This document shows, piece after piece, positions 1 to 11,743 of a stretch of DNA of 64,000 nt. Each line of letters starts with the position of its first letter. Position 1 is the stretch's first letter. The position numbers were made by a program, and so were the translations under genes. Source of the stretch: Uloborus plumipes (taxonomy: Eukaryota > Arthropoda > Arachnida > Araneae > Uloboridae); the NCBI GenBank assembly GCA_038373865.1, contig JAXGGA010000035.1:1-64000 (forward strand), read 5' to 3'. The notes under the pieces are model-generated. The model worked only from the letters and a program-made list of their open reading frames with translations, was not told where the DNA came from and did no database searches.

Positions 1-32
1 AAAATAATAATAAATAAGCACATTTTACGTTA

Positions 33-349
33 CACTATAAAAAATGAATGTTGTTGTTTTTACAGTACAATACAGATAATTTTACAGCATAATACAGCTA
101 ATTTTACAGTTATAAACCGTAAAACTACTATTTTTTACAGTAGTAAAGTGAAAAAATGCTAACTTACAGTTTGTTACTCCATTTTAGTTTTAAACTGAAA
201 CCTCTGCTGACAGTATTACACTGTTGTTTTTACAGTATAATACAGCTAATTTTACGGTAATAAACTGTAACATTGTTAACTTTACAGTAATAAACTGTTA
301 AATTTCTAGTTTTACAGTAATAAACTGTAAGATAGCGAGTTTTACAGTA
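33..349. repeat. ACAGT hairpin-unit array, copy 1
   Basis: The array opens with CACTATAAAAAATGAATG and continues as degenerate units of about 30 bases, each built around TTTACAGTAATAAACTGTAA, which is itself a small inverted repeat (TTTACAGT, a few A/T bases, ACTGTAAA). The same opening and units recur at 15565, 18368 and 45547. This copy lacks a clear mirrored right end, so it is probably truncated or decayed. I read it as a member of a non-autonomous element family with internal tandem hairpins; the superfamily is unknown. Confidence 0.75.
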
Positions 350-360
350 TATATCACACG

Positions 361-1781
361 TTGATGTATTACAAGTGTTTCAGTTGTTTGTATGTAACTC
401 TGAATTAAAGATAAAATTCACGTTCTTTGAAAATATAAAAGTAATATATTTGATACTATTATTAATACTAAAGGTTTAACTTAATTATGTGTTGATGTAT
501 TATAAGTGCATGTAAACTTAGCGGATATTCAATAGTTCCTAAATTAATCCTAAAAGCGTATTTTTTACTTTTTTAAAACTATATTTAGGATTATTCTTCA
601 TTAATGTCATCTCTGATGAGTCTGTTGAGTTGTTATTGATAAACTGCAAGTTTTCTTAAATTCTGCTCATCAAAGAAATTTTAGAACGAACTATAAAACA
701 TGTTTCTTTCCTCCAAAAAATCGAAATTTTGTTTCAGCAGTTCATGCTAGCAATTCAGCCCTGTTTGCTGGTCACAACACGTAAGTTCACCGTCATTAAA
801 TGCCTCTCTCACTACTTTAGAGGTACACAAAATTTGATCCCTCTCGAAAGGAATGCAATTTGACGAGGAGGGAATAAATACAATCTATTTTTCCCCTTGT
901 TCTTCTCCGGGCACGCTGCCAGACCTTGAATAGTTACGAGAGAGCGGGAACAGAGAGAGAAGGAGAGAGGATGGGGTGACGTACACGTGGCATTCAGTCG
1001 ATAATGATGTAATATTTATGACGTCACTTTCTGTTGAGGTACGGGAAAGAAAGGTAAAAATCGTTCGGAGCTTATAGAGTTGCAGTTTTCTTCAAGTTTC
1101 GTTCAATTGGAAACTTTTTTTTTTTTTGTTCAAAAAGTTACAATGTTAACAAATTTTTAAGTTTTTAAAGGTTTTTGTATTTTTTTTTTGCATTTAATAA
1201 CACAATAAATAAACAAGCTAAATAAATGCACAAATATTGACTTTTACTATTACGGATGTATCTCTTACAGTCTGAGTTAAGCTGCCAATCACTTGGCTTT
1301 CATCTCCCATTTTCTCCAAAAAGTCAGAGTAGTTTTGACTCTAAATTTATAAAGAAAAATACTAAAATATGCTATATATCGTCTCGTAATTAGGATTATT
1401 TTCGATCTGGTATACGCAAATCATTTTAGCACTTAAGTTAAACGGGGGTGGTGGGGGTATGAAGTTTTGCCTGCATTTCTAAATCTTACAAACAGAAATT
1501 AAACAGAGACAGCACATTCTAGGATGCATAGGATTTTCAAAGGTAAAGTTAACAACGGATTCCCTTCTAGTCATTGATTTTTTAACAGTCATACTGGAGT
1601 TGCTCTGACTTATTTCAGGTCTTTAAAGGGGATAAGAAGTAACAACAATGTTAAAACACATATTTTAAAAACTCTCTTTTATTAATGCATTTTAGAAAGC
1701 ACGTGTAAGATGCAGCAAGCATGGTAACAAGCTGAGAAATTCAATGCTCTATGATTAAATTATTATTTCGCGAAACTAATA
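361..1781. other. Unassigned AT-rich DNA
   Basis: No gene recognised. A short phrase (GTTGATGTATTA followed by AAGTG) occurs near 360 and again near 491. There is a purine-rich GAGAGA stretch around 940-970 and homopolymer T runs near 1117 and 1180. The stretch at 790-1080 is of higher complexity than its surroundings but has no coding signal I can defend. Confidence 0.5.
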
Positions 1782-2620
1782 TCTATATCTATAAAAATGA
1801 GTGTATGTATATATACTTGTTCTCTATACAAATCCACAGTTTGTGTCAGATTTTCATCAAACTTGACACAGAGGTTCCTTGATGCCCTAGAATTCTCATA
1901 GGCGGGGTCTTGAAATTTTAAAAAATCTAAAAAGCTCAAATTTAAATTTTTTGTCAAAAAATGACCCTTTTATAGGAATCTAGCTTATTTATATTGTAAT
2001 CGAGATAGGCCTTTTAGCATTCAAATTGATGAAATTTAAGATTTTTAAATATGAGTATTTTCCAACAATGATTACGATTAAAGTAATGAATTTTCAACTT
2101 AAGGCTCACCTATTTCCTTTTAGCATTGAAATAAGAAAAAAACAGTCATAATTCATGTGGACTTTATAAAAAGAACCACGGATTTGAATTTCAAATTTGC
2201 AATCCGGCGACAGTTGCGTCTGTAATGGAGATAAGCCTTCAGAACGAGAAATAGATTTATTTCTGAGTTATAATAATTTTTACTTTGTAGGTGTGAACAA
2301 TTAATAGAGAAAAGTTAATATTTTAAATTTGACGGGTTAAATTGATGCAATTTTTTCACTTCCATGTGCATATATTTCATGCCAGTGGACGCGGCAAAGC
2401 ACAGACAACATTTATCTTTAATTTTCACCTTTTGATAAGACTATTTTTCTGTAAACGTTTAACATTCTGTAATATTTTAGTTTTTTTCAAAGTTTGTACC
2501 TAAGAGACAGATTGATGCAAATTATTTTATACCCATATGAATAGAACTCTTTCAAACTTTTTTTCCCTGAATGCTATGTTGTATTAATAAGCACCCGGAC
2601 AACGCCGGGTATTAAGCTAG
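1782..2620 (+). mobile_element. Non-autonomous Helitron
   Basis: The left end reads TCTATATCTATAAAAATGAG directly after an A, a typical arthropod Helitron 5' terminus. The right end has a GC hairpin (ACCCGG, six-base loop, CCGGGT at about 2592-2610) followed by ATTAAGCTAG and then a T. Helitrons insert between A and T without a target duplication, and both flanks fit. The 839 bp body has no helicase or Rep remnant, so the element would have depended on an autonomous partner. It moves by rolling-circle replication in this family; that mechanism is family knowledge, not visible here. Confidence 0.85.
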
Positions 2621-4507
2621 TATTAAATAAACCAAATATAAAGGATTTCAACACTTAATAGTTGCTCTTTACGCAGTAAGAAGAAAACCGGTAAATTATC
2701 AGTATAGAAATAAATGCAACTGGTCAGCTCAACTATATTTTGTGTGTTCAAAATAAATTAATAGAAGAAAATTTAATAACAATAATAATACTGATAGAAA
2801 ATTACTACAATTAAAGTAATAATAATTTAAAAATAAAAACAATTTTTTAAAAAACATTATTTTTGTTCATTATAGTGATTTAAAATTTAATTAATTTTTT
2901 TAATATTATTTTTTAAGATACTTTTTGTAATTACATTTAAAAATAATTATAATTTTCTTCAGAATAATAATATTTTAATAAATTATTACTTACAATTAAA
3001 TTTTTAATATAATTATAAAAATTAAAATATAATTTGTAATTATAATAATTCTAACAATATTTTAAATATAATAATGCAACATTGTTTGTTTTTTATTTTT
3101 ACTTTTAAAATTTGAAGCGGTTCTGACCCCCTGGACTTCTTCAGTCACATCCCTGTTTAGAATTAAATAATTTCGGAACCACAAGCAATGTAACTGTAAC
3201 ACAAGAAGCACGCCATCAATCTCCAACCAAACAAAACAGAAAGCAATAGAAGACATTTAAATATTCTCCTACGCAAAAATAAATAACTGCGCTAACTTCA
3301 GACCATAGCAGCCTTTCTAATAATTTACATGGATTATTTACAGTTGATACAGATATTTAAAAAGGAAACAGAAGTGAAGGCAATTAGGCATCTTGCCATG
3401 TAAAACGTGCTTCACGGCCTCAGATGGCTTGTGGTAAGAAAAACAACGATACACATACGCAACCTACGCGGCACGCACTCCGAAGTGCGCAGATAAATAT
3501 GTTAATTCTCAATCTCTCTCTCTCTCGCCAAGCTGTGATAAGAGTTGAAATTTCTTTAAAGGGCAATGAACTTTTTCTCACATATATATTATTTTATCTA
3601 GGTAGTGGCGAAAGCAATGAAATCAATCATACTGAAACAATCCATAAAAAGTATAAATGAGACATTTATGTACAGAAGCCCGCGTTTCGCTACGTTCTTT
3701 ATTCTTACGGTGAGCTAGTTCCAAGTGAAATTATTTTAATGTTAACTATTTTAACTCAACGAGAGTCGGGAAACATACAACAAAGGTTTAATTTCTGATT
3801 CTGTGATTAATGTATTATGAACTCCCTTGTTACGTGTGTTACAATAGAAAACCAACTATGCAGGATATTCGGGATCATAGCTATCCCGGATAACTGTATT
3901 TCCCAGTTTTCTGGATCGATAAGAAGCGATATTTGCCAATTGTTTATAAAACCCAAATTACTGTAATAAATAATAATACATCTTAAAATCAGAAGGAAAA
4001 GATCCAAAAGTGATATAGATATTGAAATATTAAAAATTTCTGGAGTTATATGCGATTTATAAAGAGGCCGTTTATATTTCGAATAAAAAAACGCTTCATT
4101 TTTCAGAAATTGCCGAAAATGCGTAGTTTAAAAAGTGGCGGGAAAAATCGACAAAAAATTGCCGTTTTTCTGGTTTCCCGGTCTTTTGGTTCCAGGATAA
4201 AAGATTCTGTACTGTATTCATTTTAAAAGAAGTAGTTTTTTTTTTTTTTGGAAACTTTAAATTTACAGTAAATTTGATGTAACTCATACTATCTGTTTGC
4301 AAGTTTATAGATATTTTTATAGTAAATTTTTACTTAAAATATTGGACATAAAAATCATTTTATTTTTAACTGTTGACTTTTGCAAAGTACGGATAGAATT
4401 TTAAGAGAATTAATATTAAACCTTGCAATTTTTTTATTTTTTTTCTTATTTGTGTGCGAGGGGGTGAGGGTAGTGATTTTCTAAAATTAGACGTTGTACA
4501 TTCTCCG
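2621..4507. other. Low-complexity AT-rich tract and unassigned DNA
   Basis: About 2760-3070 is almost pure A/T with ATT/AAT-like low complexity. From 3100 to 3800 the sequence is more complex and includes CTCTCTCTCTCTCTCG near 3513, but the short open frames there (for example 78 codons at 3424-3660) match no family I know and have no visible splice context. From 3800 to 4507 I see nothing recognisable. Confidence 0.5.
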
Positions 4508-4509
4508 TA

Positions 4510-5384
4510 AGTTGGAGAATGTGGGGCAAAGTGAAATAGTTAAGTTTACTTACCTGCTTCAAAAGGAACAAATGGTAAATTTGTTCTAAAAATGGTGTAC
4601 ATAAAGAAGAAATAATGTATTTTGTTATACAATTTGTGTTGAAATAATATTTTTCAGTTTTGTCAGTTATTTTGTACTTTCAAAAAAAGGTGGAAAATTT
4701 TCACCCCAAAAAATCATGGGGCAATGTGAAAAATAAAATATTTTTTTTGTGAAAATTTTTCTATTCGATGATTAACAGTAATTTTCATGAAACTGACGTA
4801 TAAATAAACGAAAAAATAATTATAGCTGAAAAATAAAGGAATAAATAAATAAATGAATTAATGAATTAATTAATATACGAGAAAAAATAAATGAGTGAAT
4901 AAAATAGTGAAATGAATAAGAAAATTATTTAATGAATGAGTAAATAAGTAAATAATAAAGTAAGATAATGTAAATAAGTTGATAAATGAAGAAATCCGTT
5001 TGAGTAGTATATGATTTGAGCTATTTCACCTTGCCCCGCGCTCACTTGACAAATTGCATTGAACATTTACAATCAAAACATACCTAATGTGAACTAAACA
5101 AGTATTGCACTGGATGTCAGTAGATCTCAATCAGTACTTAAAATGAGAATTATAAGAATTTTGTAATTTTATAAAAACAAGATATATTTTTGAAAAACCA
5201 TGAAAATTACAATAAGTGCATCAAATTTTGAAAATGACTTGTAAATTTTTTTACGTTGATCTTCAGCTACTTGTTTTTTGACGGGAATCAACAAGTAGTT
5301 TAGGAACTCCGTCAAAATATTACTTGATAGGTGGTGCTACAAATTGTGAATTTATTTTACTATTTCACTTTGCCCACATTCCTC
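4510..5384. mobile_element. TA-flanked MITE, GGGGCAAAGTG family, copy A
   Basis: Both ends carry the inverted repeat GAATGTGGG(G)CAAAGTGAAATAGT: left at about 4517, right mirrored at about 5358-5380. TA dinucleotides flank the element at 4508-4509 and 5385-5386, consistent with a Tc1/mariner/pogo-type TA duplication. The interior is A/T-rich with ATAAATAA runs at 4800-4990 and has no open frame of note. Related copies are at 16659 and 48622, with fragments near 26412. The superfamily (pogo-like) is inferred only from the TA flanks and end style. Confidence 0.75.
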
Positions 5385-5585
5385 TACTACTTAAAATGAA
5401 AAGCATTTGTGCCGCGACTACTCATGTAGAACCATTTAGCAAGAAACATGTGCAAAAATATTTCATGGGGTTTTCCACGTAACCATGAGGCTCCACCCAA
5501 AATGTTGTCAACATCAATATCACGCAATTTTCGCATTTTTCTTGATAAAGCCAGAAAAAGAAAAAAGGCACAAAACATAATACAA

Positions 5586-5721
5586 ATACCATCAAAGTAA
5601 TCTACTTAAGAGAAACTAATGCAACAAAGGCAATCTGCAAAAACAGTGACGAGACATGATAGAAATGCCATCAAACTAATCTACTTAACAGAAACTAATG
5701 CACTTGAAGCAATCTGCAGCC
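5586..5721. repeat. Two direct copies of about 79 bp
   Basis: The phrase ACCATCAAAGTAATCTACTT with AGAAACTAATGCA and CAATCTGCA occurs at 5586 and again, with a few changes, 79 bases later. It is a simple local duplication; no function is suggested. Confidence 0.7.
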
Positions 5722-6330
5722 CCTACCCATATTATTCGACGCATGATGACTTTAATTTAGAAATCCTCATCCAAAATCACTAAAATTTTATTTTTCAATA
5801 TTAATTTACAATGAATGCAATCTATATAAGTACAGTTTACTTCGTTAAGTAAATGGTATCACAAAAACAAACTTGGATAAATAGAAATCTAGGCATTTAT
5901 TAAGTTTAAAGCAATTGATATTTTTTAGCTTTGAAGTAAAAATAAACACAGTGAGCAAAATTAAAAAAAAAAAAAAAAAAAGTCAGTATCGGTAGCACAT
6001 TAGAGCGGCAAAAAATAATGTCAACGTTTTGACTTTTCAAATAACCCTTAGCTTACGTTTGCGAAGAAAAGATTTCCCTCGCGCATGCATTTAGGGAGAG
6101 ATAGCTAGACTTCCAATCACCGAAATCGTCCCTTTTTGTTTCTAATTTCACACATATGATTATCAGTTGAAAGTAAAATAATGTGCGCCAACTAAAAAAA
6201 AGTTACTAAATAATATGGGAATTTCTATTAAAAGAACTCGCCAAATCAACTTTAAAAGCTCCATTAACGTGCAACATAATCAGCTTAAAAAAGAAATGAA
6301 TCATAATTATCGCTAAAATCTAAATTACAA
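5722..6330. other. Unassigned DNA left of Helitron
   Basis: AT-rich sequence with a 20-base A run near 5964. No coding signal, no clear repeat family recognised. Confidence 0.5.
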
Positions 6331-6834
6331 TCTCTACTCTCTACTAATAATAAAGCTGAAAGTTTGTCTCTCTGTCTTTCCTTCTGTCTTTCCTTCTGTC
6401 TGTCTGTTACGCGCGTAGCGCCAAAACCGTTCGGTCGATTTTCATGCCACTTGGTACAAAATTAGTTTGTAGCATGTAGTTTTGCACCTCGAAGCGATTT
6501 TTCGAAAATTCCATTTCGTTCTTTTTCTATTCGAATTCTTAGCGGAAATTCGATAAAATAGGGAAGAAATATTTCACACACATTTTCAAGTCTTATGTCA
6601 TTCGAAAGCTTGAAATTTTCTGCACAAAATGAAGTTTTTTCGAAGTTTCTACGATCATCAGGAGAGCTGTAACAATTGTTTTTAGAATCCCGGAATTCAA
6701 GGCTTACCTTCAGTAAAGCAAGCCAAACGATTCTAAAATGGTTAATGAAATGAATTATTTTATCAACGGAAATCAACTTTTCATGCTGTTACTATGGTTA
6801 CGTGTTCATACTTATTTTTGTTTCGTTCTTTTTC

Positions 6835-6920
6835 CAGGGTTGCCAGAAGTAGTATTTTTGATACTACGGTAGTATTTTTTCGGCCCAAATAAGGAGCGTA
6901 GTATTTTTCTGGCCACCCTG
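6835..6920. mobile_element. Tiny hAT-like MITE nested in Helitron
   Basis: The 86 bp unit begins CAGGGTTGCCAGAA and ends TTCTGGCCACCCTG, an inverted terminal pair of hAT style, with TACTAC/GTAGTA repeats inside. The corresponding unit is present in the sister Helitron at 37669-37779, so it probably predates the split of the two copies. I cannot find a clean 8 bp duplication. Confidence 0.55.
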
Positions 6921-7364
6921 TTTCCAATATACTAATGACTTAATTAAAAGATTTGGCGGATTTTTTTTCCATTTTTATAGATTTCGCATTTCAGCAATAT
7001 TGATTTTGGCAACGTTTAGAAACAGTAGTAGGAGCGTCTATCGCCCATTTAGCGAGAAAGGGGTACCCAAAGCACAAAGATTAACCAAATATCGTATAAA
7101 TTGTGACATTGCAACGTTCTTTTTAAAGTGTTTCATTTCGGAAAATGTATTGTTTTGTTTTTAAAGCTGGGAAAGGAAACTTTCTTCTTCTTTCAAATTT
7201 TGGTAAGATTTCTGTTGGTTTCTGTGAGCAACAAAATTGTTCTTATTTTCTCTTTTGGCTTATTTTTGTGCATCTCCAGTTGGGGTTTCATTTGAATGTC
7301 ACAAGGGGATGCTTTACCCCTTTTTTGGAGTTAATCAGTGTTAATTTCAATGCAGATGAATTGG

Positions 7365-7590
7365 CGCGACCACTTGGCGATATATCGCCAAGCCTTTGGT
7401 CGCGAAGTATTTGTCGCCAATTTGGCGACATATCGCCAAGTTGGCGAATTTTTTTTTTTATTTGGACTCAATTTGGCGCTATTAGCGATATTTTGCCAAT
7501 TTGGCGACAAATTTGCGATTTTTTTAAAAACTTTTTTTTTGGGGGGGGGGGGGGTTCAATTTGGCGCTATTGGTGATATTTTGCGAAAAA
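7365..7590. repeat. TTGGCGA-rich tract inside Helitron
   Basis: A dozen or so variants of TTGGCGA and its complement TCGCCAA, often as ATATCGCCAAG, crowd this part of the Helitron, with a run of 14 G near 7541. Similar tracts occur at 36980-37050, 41312-41406 and 61455-61540. The 143-codon and 86-codon frames here are translations of this repetitive DNA. Confidence 0.7.
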
Positions 7591-7918
7591 TTCACTGAAT
7601 GATGTTAAAATCGGCGATATTTTGGAGATTAATCATTGTAAAACATTTTTTTGCATTGTTTCGTGGCAAACTAGGGATATAAATGTTTGAATTGTTATCT
7701 TACTCCCTCCAAGCACTATTTTAGCACTTAAGGCATCTACTAAGAAATGTACACGTAAAAGGAAGTAGTGTAGGGCCCATACCAAATTTTTATATCATAC
7801 TTTGAAGGAATTGTAGTTGAATTATAACTAAAATAGAGTATTTTTTCTGCTATATTAATTATTTTACAAATGAACTTTTAATTTTATACCACGGGCAAAG
7901 CCGTGCGGGTACCGCTAG

Positions 7919-8687
7919 TGTAAAATAAGAGAAAAATGAGCAACCATGGCAACGATGCAAACTTAAAATATTAATTTTCGCTTAGGTAGCAAGAAAATAT
8001 ATCGCCAAGTTAAATTATGTCCCTATAACTGGAAAAGTTTTAATGAAACTATCGTTCCAAAAGACTAGATTTTTTTTTTCAATCAAAATGCAAGGAAGAC
8101 ACAAAAAAGTTTTTGAAACAAGAAATAAAGAAGTTTGAGCGTTTTTAAACATTTTGGTAAGATATTAAATACTGCCAAAATGAAAACAATGATGGTAAAT
8201 TTCTTGCCTATGTGGCACGTTCGACTTCATAATTATTTCTCTAAACGCTCTGCAAAAAGTAAAAATAAATCCTAACTACAATTAAAAATAAATCGTCAAG
8301 TAAATAAAAAAGGCCTTTAACTAATACTTGAATTTAGTTTAAATCGAAAATAACTAACTAAAAAAATAAAATACAGTTTCTGTTAAGCATGGTTGGTTGT
8401 GTATGATTTTTTGTAGCAAGAGTCTTCAATGGCTATGCTGCGCCATGTTAAGCATGGTAAATCTCGCCAAGGAGAAGTTTCCGTATACGTAGTTTTAGAC
8501 CTTAAACATTACAATTTTGCGAATACAAGGCAGATATTTCTTTTTTCAAAAAACTCAGGTAAAATTGCGCTTGAATTTCATTTTCTTACTGAACTTAATT
8601 TTTTTAATTCGTGCAATATGGATACAGCAACAGCAGTAAAAATTCTATAAAATTTACCACGGGCAAAGCCGTGGCGCGTAACTCTAG
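7919..8687 (+). mobile_element. Second Helitron 3' end downstream of 6338-7918
   Basis: At 8657-8674 is the hairpin CCACGGGCAAAGCCGTGG, followed by CGCGTAACTCTAG and a T, which is a second valid Helitron 3' terminus 769 bases after the first. I find no separate 5' terminus between 7919 and 8600. It is either a truncated older Helitron or the outer end of a unit made when replication read through the first terminator. The segment includes TATCGCCAAG and TCTCGCCAAGG motifs typical of its neighbour. Confidence 0.7.
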
Positions 8688-10310
8688 TAAATAATATTTT
8701 TAAAAAATAAATAAAGTAAAAAAGAGGGGTAAAAATAAAAGTAAAAATCACAAGAGGGTTGGGAAAAATTTTGGGGGATAATTTGCGACATTGAGCTTAG
8801 GGGGGGGCCATATTTGGGGAGACAAAGTGGTAGTCGGACTGATATAGAGGGTGAAGGAGTTGGCTTCGGAGTTGGTAATTGTCCCTTCCACTCCGCTGTC
8901 CTGTATGTGAGTGAAAGAAGACTATAAATTTGTAGTATTGCCCACTAGAAGGCAATTCGCAAAGAAAAAAAAAAGTAGTTTCTTCAAACACCTTTTCCAT
9001 GTCATGAAGAAGCGAAAGATAGACGATATTGCCCTGGCGTCAGAAAGCAAACAGCTGTTATTATTGGTTTTTAAAAAAAGAGCACCTCTTCTCTCTTTAA
9101 ACGAACGCAACATCCCTCTCCTCATTAAAGTTGGCACAGTGACCGCCATCTTGGCGACGATTAAAGCAAAGCGAGCGCCGATAACCTCATGTAGGAGTAC
9201 CGTTCTGACAGACTGAAAGACGCCAACTTGCGATCAATCGCACTTATCGACATGAGAAGCACGAAATGACGAAATTATAAACAAAAAAAAAGTTTTCGTG
9301 TTATGTACTAGGTGATTGCACTTGATGATGTCATTTTTTTAACGTATTGAATATACTTTTTTCCCATTTTCTTGCCTTACTTACAATCACGACTCAATTT
9401 CTACCAAAAAAAAAAGGAGATAGAAATTCTGTATAACTTATCTTTAAATTGTTTGATATTTATTTATTTACTTTTTTGTTTTTTTGGAAAAATTTCCCAA
9501 ATAAATTAATGAAATTTAAGACCCTTAAGCTCCAATGCAAAGTAAGCTCCGCGTACAATAAACTCTTACTCATCACAATTTACAATGGTAGAGAAAAACG
9601 GGTAAAAATGTCGGGTTTCTATTAGATAATTCTATTTTATTTTCATTACTTGCATTATATTTACTGTGATATGTAATTTTGAACACGAGATTTCAGCTTA
9701 GAAACACACTTTTCGCTTTACACACCAAATGTTTTCCTTCCCAAGTTTTGCAGATGGAGTACAAAATGTAATATGACGCACCAACTAAATCTGACGCATC
9801 ATTTCTCTTATTTTAAACTGTCCCGCTCTTTACTTAATTGTTTGTTTGTATTTTAAGTATAAAACGGAAAAAACACTCCTACAGTATGGTATAGTTATCC
9901 ATAATTAAGAAATAATAATTATTAAATACATTTAAAATGAATTATTGAGCTGGTTTAAAGTTTTCCTTAGAATAAAAAATTCACTAGAAATAAAGTTCAC
10001 TTAGAATAACTTTGAGCTACGTCATGAATAGAATGCAAAATGAATTGTTTATACTGAAACTACAAAACACCAAAATTAGAGCAGAAAAATAAAATGTCTT
10101 AAATGTTTAAAACCCACCCCTTTGTGCGTCCCAATCTCACAAGATTTCTATCATTACAAAAAGAACGACCCTGATTGCTGACCTCATATTAAAACGAACT
10201 TCACTGTCCAGAAAACATCTTAAATTCATCTTAAATTTAAATATATTTAATTTTTTTCGAGAGTACATAGTAAACAAGGAAAAGGAAAAATAATCCTCAC
10301 TATAATAGAC
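8688..10310. other. Unassigned DNA with moderately complex patch
   Basis: The stretch 8795-8915 has GGAGTTGGCTTCGGAGTTGG-style repeats, and 9000-9240 is relatively GC-rich and complex. Overlapping short frames on both strands there (101 codons plus, 75 codons minus) resemble no family I know. The rest is A/T-rich. I see no RNA gene. Confidence 0.45.
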
Positions 10311-10470
10311 AGCAGCTTAACTTGACACTGAACATCACTACGGGCGGAGACAATAAGAGCGCACAAGCAGTCAGCGATCTCCTCTAATTCGCCAAGTAGG
10401 TTGTGGCGTTTTATGTAGCTCATTTTTCATAGGCTAACGTCACGATGTTTTTGTCAAGAAACCTTGCTGT
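10311..10470 (+). repeat. Partial copy of the 59477 Harbinger-like MITE interior
   Basis: The words CACTACGGGYGGAG, CACAAGCA, CAGCGATCTCCTCT and TCGCCAAGTAGG match the interior of the element at 59477-59778 in the same order and spacing, ending with GATGTTTTTRTCAAGAAAC. Terminal repeats are not recognisable here, so this is a decayed or truncated copy. Confidence 0.75.
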
Positions 10471-11038
10471 GTAGTATAGAAAAATTTGATAGTCGCAAAA
10501 GAGAATAAAGAGGGAAATTGAAAATCCCAGCACTAAAATCAATTACAAGTGTTTTAATTGTTAACAAATAGAAACTGGCAACAGATAAACATTTTAAACC
10601 GTTGAGTTATATTTCCTTGTTGGCCAACAATACTGTCGACTTCCAATCGCGTAAATACAGGCTCAGCCGCATTTGCTAAAATAATTGCAATTAGAATTCT
10701 ATGTAGCATATAAGTTAAAACATTCTTTCGGACGCAGAAAAGTTTTATCTTTCTTTCGGTGTTAACGTTAAAATTTTTCAAATGTGTTTTCACTTCGAAT
10801 GCCGGGAAAAACTTTTAAAAGGTTTTTAACTTATATCTTCGTTAATTAATGCTATCCAAAGACGCGATCTTGGAAAGAACACACTCGATCAACTCTCCTT
10901 TCAAAAAAAAAAACATCAATTTTCCAAATTGGTCCATCCGTTTAGGCGCTAAAATGCCACAGACATAAACACAGACACGTCAAACTTACTACCCCCTCCC
11001 TTGTTGCGTCAGGGGTTAATAATACAATGTGTTTCAAA
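10471..11038. other. Unassigned DNA
   Basis: No recognisable gene or family. A 79-codon frame at 10554-10793 (minus) has no motif I can name. Confidence 0.4.
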
Positions 11039-11168
11039 AAGAATGCCAGTGTTTCATAAGGCTACCGATTTGGGAATAACGAACCTACTGGCTTTCTGTT
11101 GGAGCTTGAACAAAAGCTCACGTTTTGAACTTTCAATTGACTACCATTAGATGTCTCTGCGTGGTATC

Positions 11169-11232
11169 CGAAGTATCCAATTTGTCATTTATTAATCAGT
11201 CGAAGTATCCAATTTGTCATTTATTAATCAGT
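11169..11232. repeat. 32 bp perfect tandem duplication
   Basis: The unit beginning CGAAGTATCCAATTTGTCAT occurs twice head to tail at 11169-11200 and 11201-11232 without differences. It lies just upstream of the mariner-like transposase remnant and may be part of that relic's non-coding end. Confidence 0.9.
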
Positions 11233-11274
11233 TAGTTTAAATGGCACTTATGGCAGAGATTACTTAGTGCTTCA

Positions 11275-11743
11275 TCACTGCTCCCTCCCCCAGGTCACCA
11301 GACCTAACACCATGAGATTTTTCTTCATGGGAGTATGTAGGGGCCTCGGGGGTCCAGAGGTAGAGTTCTCTTCGTAAGCAGGAGGTCGCGGGTTCGACTC
11401 CCGCCCTGCCCATAAATGTTATTTCAACCTCTCTGAGCCGTAAATCTGTCCTGTGCTTGTCAGGAGGTAAGGCGTTTAGTACGCAGTCCTCATGTATGTC
11501 GAAGCTCATGGCTTCAATTAAAAAATAAATAAATAAATAAATAAATAAAATCGGAGCATATAAAGGATACTGTACTTTCACCTCCCTCCATGCCAATCTT
11601 CGACGAGCTTAAAAATTGAATGACTGCAACAATTGCTTCTTTGACTACGTACATCTTACATGTTACAATGTATAAGGCAGGAGCTTGAGTGCAAGTGTGA
11701 TTGTGTTCAAACGTCAGGAAGAGAGTACATAGAGCACCTTTAG
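11275..11743 (+). pseudogene. Mariner-like transposase C-terminal remnant, split by a SINE
   Basis: This is the decayed 3' end of a DDE transposase of the Tc1/mariner group, an enzyme that cuts and inserts DNA elements at TA sites. Before the SINE the DNA encodes SPDLTP, a stop in place of Cys, then D-F and, after a frameshift, WEYV, the conserved block at the third catalytic residue. After the SINE it resumes with HIKDTV, PPSMPIFDELKN, a stop, MTATIAS, and ends with EYIEHL and a natural stop at 11741-11743. The block order and the IEHL tail fit the C-terminus of many arthropod mariner-like enzymes. The N-terminal two thirds are absent, so it is a non-functional relic. The 110-codon frame on the opposite strand (11264-11596) is antisense to this and to the SINE. 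Confidence 0.8.
11340..11552 (+). mobile_element. tRNA-derived SINE with AAAT tail
   Basis: The head carries a polymerase III A box-like segment (GGGTCCAGAGGTAGAG region, about 11349-11365) and a perfect B box, GGTTCGACTCC, at 11391-11401. A tRNA-unrelated body follows, then a tail of repeated AAAT at 11521-11550. The element is flanked by a target duplication, GGAGTATGTA at 11330-11339 and GGAGCATATA at 11553-11562 (8 of 10 matching). It landed inside the transposase remnant, whose reading resumes just after it. Retroposition by a LINE partner is family knowledge; the partner is not in this window. Confidence 0.88.

Larger units (their letters stand above)
6338..7918 (+). mobile_element. Non-autonomous Helitron, family 1
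   Basis: The 5' end reads TCTCTACTAATAATAAAGCT and is followed by TCTGTCTTTCCTTCTGTC-type pyrimidine repeats and TTACGCGCGTAGCGCC. The 3' end has the hairpin CACGGGCAAAGCCGTG, then CGGGTACCGCTAG and a T. A partial duplication of the first seven bases (TCTCTAC from 6331) makes the exact start ambiguous. The sister copy lies on the minus strand at 31411-38295. The 104-codon frame at 6462-6776 (minus) is open in both copies, but these are nearly identical there, so that does not show coding. No Rep or helicase remnant is present. Confidence 0.9.

Noticed and set aside
7145..7576. 143-codon open frame
   Set aside because: It lies in the Helitron's TTGGCGA tract and poly-G; the protein is repetitive (FGDISP-type) and not conserved in the sister copy.
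11264..11596. 110-codon minus frame with MGRAGVEPATSC
   Set aside because: It is the antisense of a tRNA-derived SINE head and transposase remnant; this peptide is a common artefact of such repeats.
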